64,000 nucleotides of DNA from Cheilinus undulatus (lineage: Eukaryota > Chordata > Actinopteri > Labriformes > Labridae), in the NCBI RefSeq assembly GCF_018320785.1, contig NC_054869.1:43737789-43801788 (forward strand), in the 5' to 3' direction. This document shows, piece after piece, positions 61,201 through 64,000 of the stretch. A program made the position numbers and the translations under genes. The number at the start of each line of letters is the position of its first letter. The stretch's first letter is position 1. The notes under the pieces are model-generated. The model did no database searches. It was not told the DNA's origin and saw only the letters and a list, made by a program, of their open reading frames with translations.

Positions 61201-62728
61201 TCCTTTCCCATTCAGGGTAGCTGGGCGCTGGAGTCTATCCCAGCTGTCATTGAACAAGAGGCACAGTACACCCTGGATTGGTTGCCAGTCAATCACAGGG
61301 CTGACATATAGAGACAAACAACGGGGCACACTCACAGCTTAGAGTCACTAATAAACCTAACGAGCATGTTTTCAGTGATGTGTGGAAGCCACACATGCAC
61401 AGGGAGAACATGCAAACTCTTCCTTACCTGTTAGAAAACCAGGAACTTTTTTGCTGTGAGGCAACAGCGCTTGCCCCTGTGCTGCCGTGCAACAAACCAA
61501 ACCAACATAAATAATGCAAACAAAGTAGGAACCTGAGATGCCTCTTGTGAGCACAGGCAAAACAGAACCCAGCAACATAATTGAAAATAATAAAGAATTA
61601 AACGATTCAGTTCAGCGTTCACCATAAAAATGAGCATGTGCAGACATCATATTTTGATATTGGTTTTAATGAGCTTCAACCAACAATGTAATTAACATGC
61701 TGTGAACTGATTAAGAAGCTCCCTTTGATACCCAAGGAGCCTGTACAGTAAAATGCAAACTTTCCTTAGTGTGCAATAACAACAAGAGAATATGAATTTA
61801 CAACCAGGTTGTTTACTATAAGGTGAGCCCTAACCTAAAGTAGAATCCAACAGGTGTTGCAGTGATATGAAATTTGGAATAATTCTGTCTATGTGACACT
61901 GACCATCATTTGTAATCAAACCCCACCACTGTCCAGTTGCATATTGTTGGCAGAAAGTTTGTTTTAACTTTTGAAGAATAATGTTTACCCAAAATATAAT
62001 GAAGTAAAAGTAAAAATACTGTATTTTAAAACCACTCCAAACTACTCAATTACAGTAATTTAAATAAGTGTAAGTAGGTACTTTACCCTTGGCATTTGCC
62101 CTGTTAATATTCTCTGAAATACAAAAACCACATGAAAATATTTAAAAAGGATTTTGGGAGAAACTGTGTATACAGTAACACAAAAAACCTATTTACAACG
62201 GAACCAGAGGAAACCTATTGCTGCAGAGGTCTCTTAACTTTTCTGAAGATGTAAACATTTTTACAGACAGTGTGTAAATCTGCACACTTTGTACTTGTGA
62301 CAGCTTGCATCTAACTTAGCTCTTAACTTGCTTAAAGACACCAAAGATACACAAGGAAAGTAATTTCACTGTTACGATCAGTGCATGAGAGTCAGAAAGA
62401 TTCAGTACCAACTGTGTTGGCTGTGCTTGACGCTGCATGTTTGTGTGTCATTAACCTGCTCGATGGTTGCATTTTGAACACTTCAAGGGACCAGAGGAGC
62501 AGTTCTCGCTGTTTGGGGAAGTCTCTCCAGACATGCTCCGTGTCTCCTTTTATCAGGATGAAGACACAGCTGCACGCCGCCTGCCTCGTAAGAATAACGA
62601 AACACCCGCCCCCATGGAGATGGAGCCCCTCTTTGACATGGATGTTCTGATGTCTGAGATTTCAGACACGCTGTTCTCCACATTGCAGTCACACCAGCCC
62701 ATCGCCTGGCCCAATCCGAGGGAGATAG
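43265..62728 (+). CDS. mlxip: MLX-interacting protein (MondoA), N-terminal exons
   Basis: Six coding exons: 43265-43590, 56898-57004, 59368-59453, 59653-59742, 59845-59886 and 62488-62728. They encode 297 residues; human MLXIP has about 919. MondoA pairs with Mlx, shuttles between mitochondria/cytoplasm and nucleus, and activates glucose-responsive genes such as TXNIP. Seen here are the Mondo conserved regions: [36 protein letters not shown] (export signal), then [20 protein letters not shown] and [10 protein letters not shown] (14-3-3 site). [20 protein letters not shown] and [20 protein letters not shown] follow. [10 protein letters not shown] and the Trp-rich details favour MondoA over ChREBP. 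Start ATG 43265 lacks the longer mammalian N-terminus. Exon 6 may instead begin at 62503; both acceptors keep phase and both are weak. The glutamine-rich activation region and bHLH-zipper are beyond the window. Confidence 0.9.
43591..45738. other. mlxip intron 1, left part
   Basis: AT-rich intron with no repeat family, RNA gene or exon recognised. The short frames here (43719-45065) are low complexity. Confidence 0.45.
45739..46463. mobile_element. TTAA-flanked MITE with TACACTGTGCGATTT ends (piggyBac-like)
   Basis: It starts TTAA (45739-45742) then agacaggtgtacactgtgcg. It ends cgcacagtgtatgcccggc then TTAA (46460-46463). The inverted ends share ACACTGTGCGATTT. The interior repeats words such as gtcggat, gtcgtgc and ggtcg on both strands and carries a GA microsatellite. 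No transposase is present; minus frame 45699-45977 is chance. Confidence 0.7.
46204..46232. repeat. Microsatellite (GA)n
   Basis: A run of agagagagagagagtgagag, inside the TTAA-flanked MITE. Confidence 0.8.
47411..47580 (+). mobile_element. tRNA-derived SINE with perfect 15-bp target duplication
   Basis: The 5' head resembles a tRNA: A-box-like TAGTCGAGTGGTTAAGG (47420-47436) and a perfect B box GGTTCGAATCC (47463-47473). The tRNA-unrelated body has ctgcatgtctctcccctgtt and tcaaataaaggc, and the tail is A-rich (47566-47580). Exact direct repeats GAAATGGTCCTTATG flank it at 47396-47410 and 47581-47595. An RNA polymerase III internal promoter is therefore intact. Related, older copies are at 52385 and 60205. 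Confidence 0.9.
48849..49389 (+). mobile_element. Non-autonomous DNA element, family N9, copy B
   Basis: It starts TAACCTTGACACGCCAGATG and ends CATCTGCTTTGCAAGGTTA. The nine-base flanks gacgaaaca (48840-48848) and gacaaaaca (49390-49398) differ at one position. It is the inverse of 27197-27742 and only 5 bases shorter. The plus-strand frame 49033-49419 (GTG-type start) spans the right half and is also open in part of copy A, but it shows no known domain. It lies in mlxip intron 1. Confidence 0.8.
49399..52384. other. mlxip intron 1, middle part
   Basis: No gene recognised. A 13-base C run (51203-51215) follows a tagtggttcccaatcttttt word at 51172-51191, which resembles a short hAT-type repeat end. 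Runs of A (50873-50886) and T occur. The frames listed on either strand are unconvincing. Confidence 0.45.
52385..52596 (+). mobile_element. Diverged tRNA-type SINE, copy 2
   Basis: The degenerate head (ggcacagttgttagagcagg, then gattcacggtcgggactgtg) is followed by the family body gtgcatgtctcacccctctt, ctgtcctatcagaataaaag and an A-rich end, in the same order as 47411-47580. Box B is damaged. Confidence 0.6.
52597..53169. other. mlxip intron 1, between SINE and LINE
   Basis: AT-rich sequence; nothing recognised. Confidence 0.4.
53170..55150 (-). mobile_element. L2-type LINE, 5'-truncated, reverse transcriptase interrupted
   Basis: On the minus strand, frame 54567-53695 encodes most of a reverse transcriptase. 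It has [27 protein letters not shown] (residues 56-67), [16 protein letters not shown] and the catalytic [10 protein letters not shown] (YADD at 146-149). The upstream part, 54846-54610 ([28 protein letters not shown]), is in the same frame and separated by a single TAA. A fragment at 55119-54922 ([20 protein letters not shown]) lies before that. After 53695 the C-terminal part TLHWLPV follows a deletion. The 3' end is a tgctatataaataaagttat-type tail with ATT repeats (53170-53212). The endonuclease domain is absent. It lies in mlxip intron 1, antisense to the gene. Confidence 0.85.
55151..56897. other. mlxip intron 1, right end
   Basis: AT-rich intron up to the exon 2 acceptor (TTGATTTTTCAG at 56886-56897). 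Nothing recognised; the frames at 55983-56752 overlap on both strands and look random. Confidence 0.45.
57120..57215 (-). mobile_element. Family N9 fragment
   Basis: gtaactttacaaagcagatg, then ccatccatttctgttatcag, then gaaaatccatcttgcaaagc, matches the first 90 bases of copy A (27197 onward). The rest of the element is missing, so it is an end fragment, in mlxip intron 2. Confidence 0.65.
57641..59196 (-). mobile_element. Tc1/mariner transposon, family T6, near full length
   Basis: The ends tacaccacattccatattat (57641) and taataacttggaacgcggtg..ta (59196) are inverse copies; both borders are TA. On the minus strand, 58968-58684 is the N-terminal half ([12 protein letters not shown], then a helix-turn-helix with [18 protein letters not shown]). 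The frame 58507-58196 carries [12 protein letters not shown] and runs towards [16 protein letters not shown]. Frameshifts separate the parts. Decay is mild compared with the other Tc1 copies here. It lies in mlxip intron 2. Confidence 0.85.
60205..60395 (+). mobile_element. Diverged tRNA-type SINE, copy 3
   Basis: gatggcctagggttcggttg, then gttcaagtcc (damaged box B), then cctcctcaataaataaaggc and aaaaggccaaagaataaatc. The body words match the 47411 element's caaataaaggcaaaaaggcc. Box A and the 3' part are diverged. Confidence 0.6.
60990..61080 (-). repeat. L2-type LINE 3' tail fragment
   Basis: attaataataatgatagctt then gtagcacttttcataatgg and aaaagtgctttgac, the inverse of the tail type seen at 53180-53225. 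Confidence 0.5.
61200..61430. repeat. Common teleost repeat fragment
   Basis: tatcccagctgtcattgaac, caccctggattggttgccag, taaacctaacgagcatg and cagggagaacatgcaaactc form a well-known ordered set in fish genomes. Recognised from memory; class uncertain. Confidence 0.5.
61765..62095 (+). repeat. Dispersed repeat, family R1, copy 3
   Basis: Starts gtgcaataacaacaagagaa and follows 361-480 closely (gttgttta, cctaaagtagaatccaacag). The end, ctcaattacagtaattt, matches 909-925. Confidence 0.55.
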
Positions 62729-63489
62729 GTGAGAAATTTTGTCTTCATTAAATCAGCTGAGATTTACTTTGAAGGTTTCTGCACCCATTTAGGAGGGTAA
62801 GTGTGCAACATAGTATTTTAAGAAGGAATAGCCGATGCAGCAGTGATATTACAAAATAATTACAAAAGGAGGCTGCATTTAGAAATAAAAAATACCCTAA
62901 AAACACATTTACTAGAATCCCTAGAACTAACACCAACAATTTTTACAAAGGTTTAAAAAACGATCAAAATGAACACAACACAAGAAGTAAAGTTTAGAGG
63001 CCATGGATGAACAAAAGTGTCCACAAACTGCCATGGAGCAAATCCGACACTCACTCCCTCCTCGTGCCAGACCTACTTCACCAGCCAATCATCTCTCTCC
63101 ACCTTGGGACCAACAAAGATCCACATAGACGACAGACAGCTCACAGAACAAACTAACAAAGCTGCAGACATAGACAGAGGGCTCACTCCCACACAGCAAC
63201 AGAGAATAATCAAAGATTCACAAGACAGACAGAGCACTCACTCGAACTCAGAAACGAATCCTAACCTCTAGAAAAGGTACAAACAGAAATTTCAAAACAA
63301 TACAGTTAAGGCCATCATTTCAGTATTTGATTATTGGCAGACATTTTAATAAACTCCTAAAACTTTATTTGATCATATTTCCTTAAGTGTTTAATACTCT
63401 GACATTTCTATGAGCTGCTCTAACACTTGAAATGCTTGAGTTTAAAAGTAACTGATGAAAAACTAAATTGCTCAGTTTGCATGAATGTA
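62729..63489. other. mlxip intron 6, left part
   Basis: No mlxip exon recognised (the expected next exon would encode GNADMIQP). A CA-rich, purine-poor stretch at 63030-63275 gives an open frame (63017-63271) without known domains. Confidence 0.45.
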
Positions 63490-64000
63490 CAGGTACATCT
63501 GAAAAATATAGAGTATTATTTAAAAGTCAATTTTTTCCATAAATTACTTCAGAAAGTTAAAAGTTCCAAGATTTTATTATTTTTTTTTTTTGCTTTAGTC
63601 TTGATGATTGCAGCTCACAAAAGTCTAAATTCTTATCCAAATTTTAGGACATTGTGGAAATCTCAAATTTGCAAAGGTTTTCTGAGCCTTCATTCTTTCA
63701 TTCTGGTGCAGCACAAACAACCTCAATCATGGGAAAGACTGCTGACTTGAATATTGTCCAGAAAACAAATAGACACCCTTCATTAGGAGGGTAAGCCACA
63801 GAAGGTCACTGCTGAAAGTGCAGGCTGTTCTCAGAGGCTGTATCAAAGCATATTCAAAGCATAAAGCTGACTGGAAAGGACAAGTGTGGTATGAAATGGT
63901 GAACAGACAAGAAAGATGAGCTCAGCCTTGGATTGTCAAACAAACAGATTCAAGAAATTAGGGGAGCTTCAGAACAAGTGGACTGAGACTGGGGTCAGTG
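63490..64000 (+). mobile_element. Tc1/mariner-type transposon, family T1, copy 4, cut by window edge
   Basis: The left end caggtacatctgaaaaatat starts near 63491. A T run (63575-63590) and duplicated-looking left-end sequence follow. Then come the family body words caatcatgggaaagactgct, aggagggtaagccacagaag and gctgttctcagaggctgtat, and the start of the KFRNLGELQ-type transposase region at 63940-63985. It is the copy with the most complete 5' half. Confidence 0.75.

Larger units (their letters stand above)
59887..62487. other. mlxip intron 5
   Basis: It contains SINE copy 3 (60205-60395), an L2-type tail (60990-61080), a common fish repeat (61200-61430) and R1 copy 3 (61765-62095). No exon was recognised in it, although human MondoA has residues after the DLSSL motif that I cannot find here. 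Confidence 0.5.

Overview
The window is vertebrate nuclear DNA, almost certainly from a ray-finned (teleost) fish. Genes are split by GT-AG introns. The repeats are typically piscine: several Tc1/mariner families, TTAA-flanked piggyBac-like MITEs, an L2-type LINE and tRNA-derived SINEs. The conserved proteins match genes found on human 12q24.31, plus a Rabex-5 gene. No operons, CRISPR arrays, viral genes or bacterial features were seen.

Layout, left to right. (1) 1478-1966, + strand: the last three coding exons of gtf2h3, the p34 subunit of TFIIH; the rest lies before the window. (2) 4785-8118, - strand: complete psmd9, the p27 proteasome assembly chaperone, six coding exons, 212 aa. It converges on gtf2h3, with a Tc1-type relic between them. 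(3) 12785-20195, - strand: a rabgef1-like gene (Rabex-5, Rab5 exchange factor), eight coding exons, 468 aa, with a probable non-coding first exon at about 21532-21830. (4) 23203-40437, + strand: complete cfap251 (wdr66), a WD40 protein of the ciliary calmodulin/radial-spoke complex, 20 coding exons, 951 aa. It is head-to-head with rabgef1, and a MITE lies in the spacer. (5) 43265-62728 and beyond, + strand: the first six coding exons of mlxip (MondoA), with a 13.3-kb first intron full of repeats. The gene runs off the right edge.

The genes are not a functional pathway. They cover transcription/repair, proteasome assembly, endosomal traffic, cilia and glucose-responsive transcription, and sit together as a conserved linkage group. 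In human the order is PSMD9-CFAP251-BCL7A-MLXIP. Here a Rabex-5 gene lies between psmd9 and cfap251, and no bcl7a is seen between cfap251 and mlxip.

Much of the remaining DNA is mobile. The least ordinary item is a roughly 540-bp non-autonomous family: three near full-length copies (27197-27742, 33086-33613, 48849-49389) and a fragment near 57130. Each full copy is flanked by an imperfect 9-bp direct repeat. A tRNA-type SINE at 47411-47580 has a perfect 15-bp target duplication and is probably a recent insertion. No clearly new biological system was found; the points worth checking are this 9-bp-TSD family, the loss of the ubiquitin-binding helix from the Rabex-5 gene, and an unusual mlxip exon 6. 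All exon borders were read by eye from splice sites, phase and family similarity.
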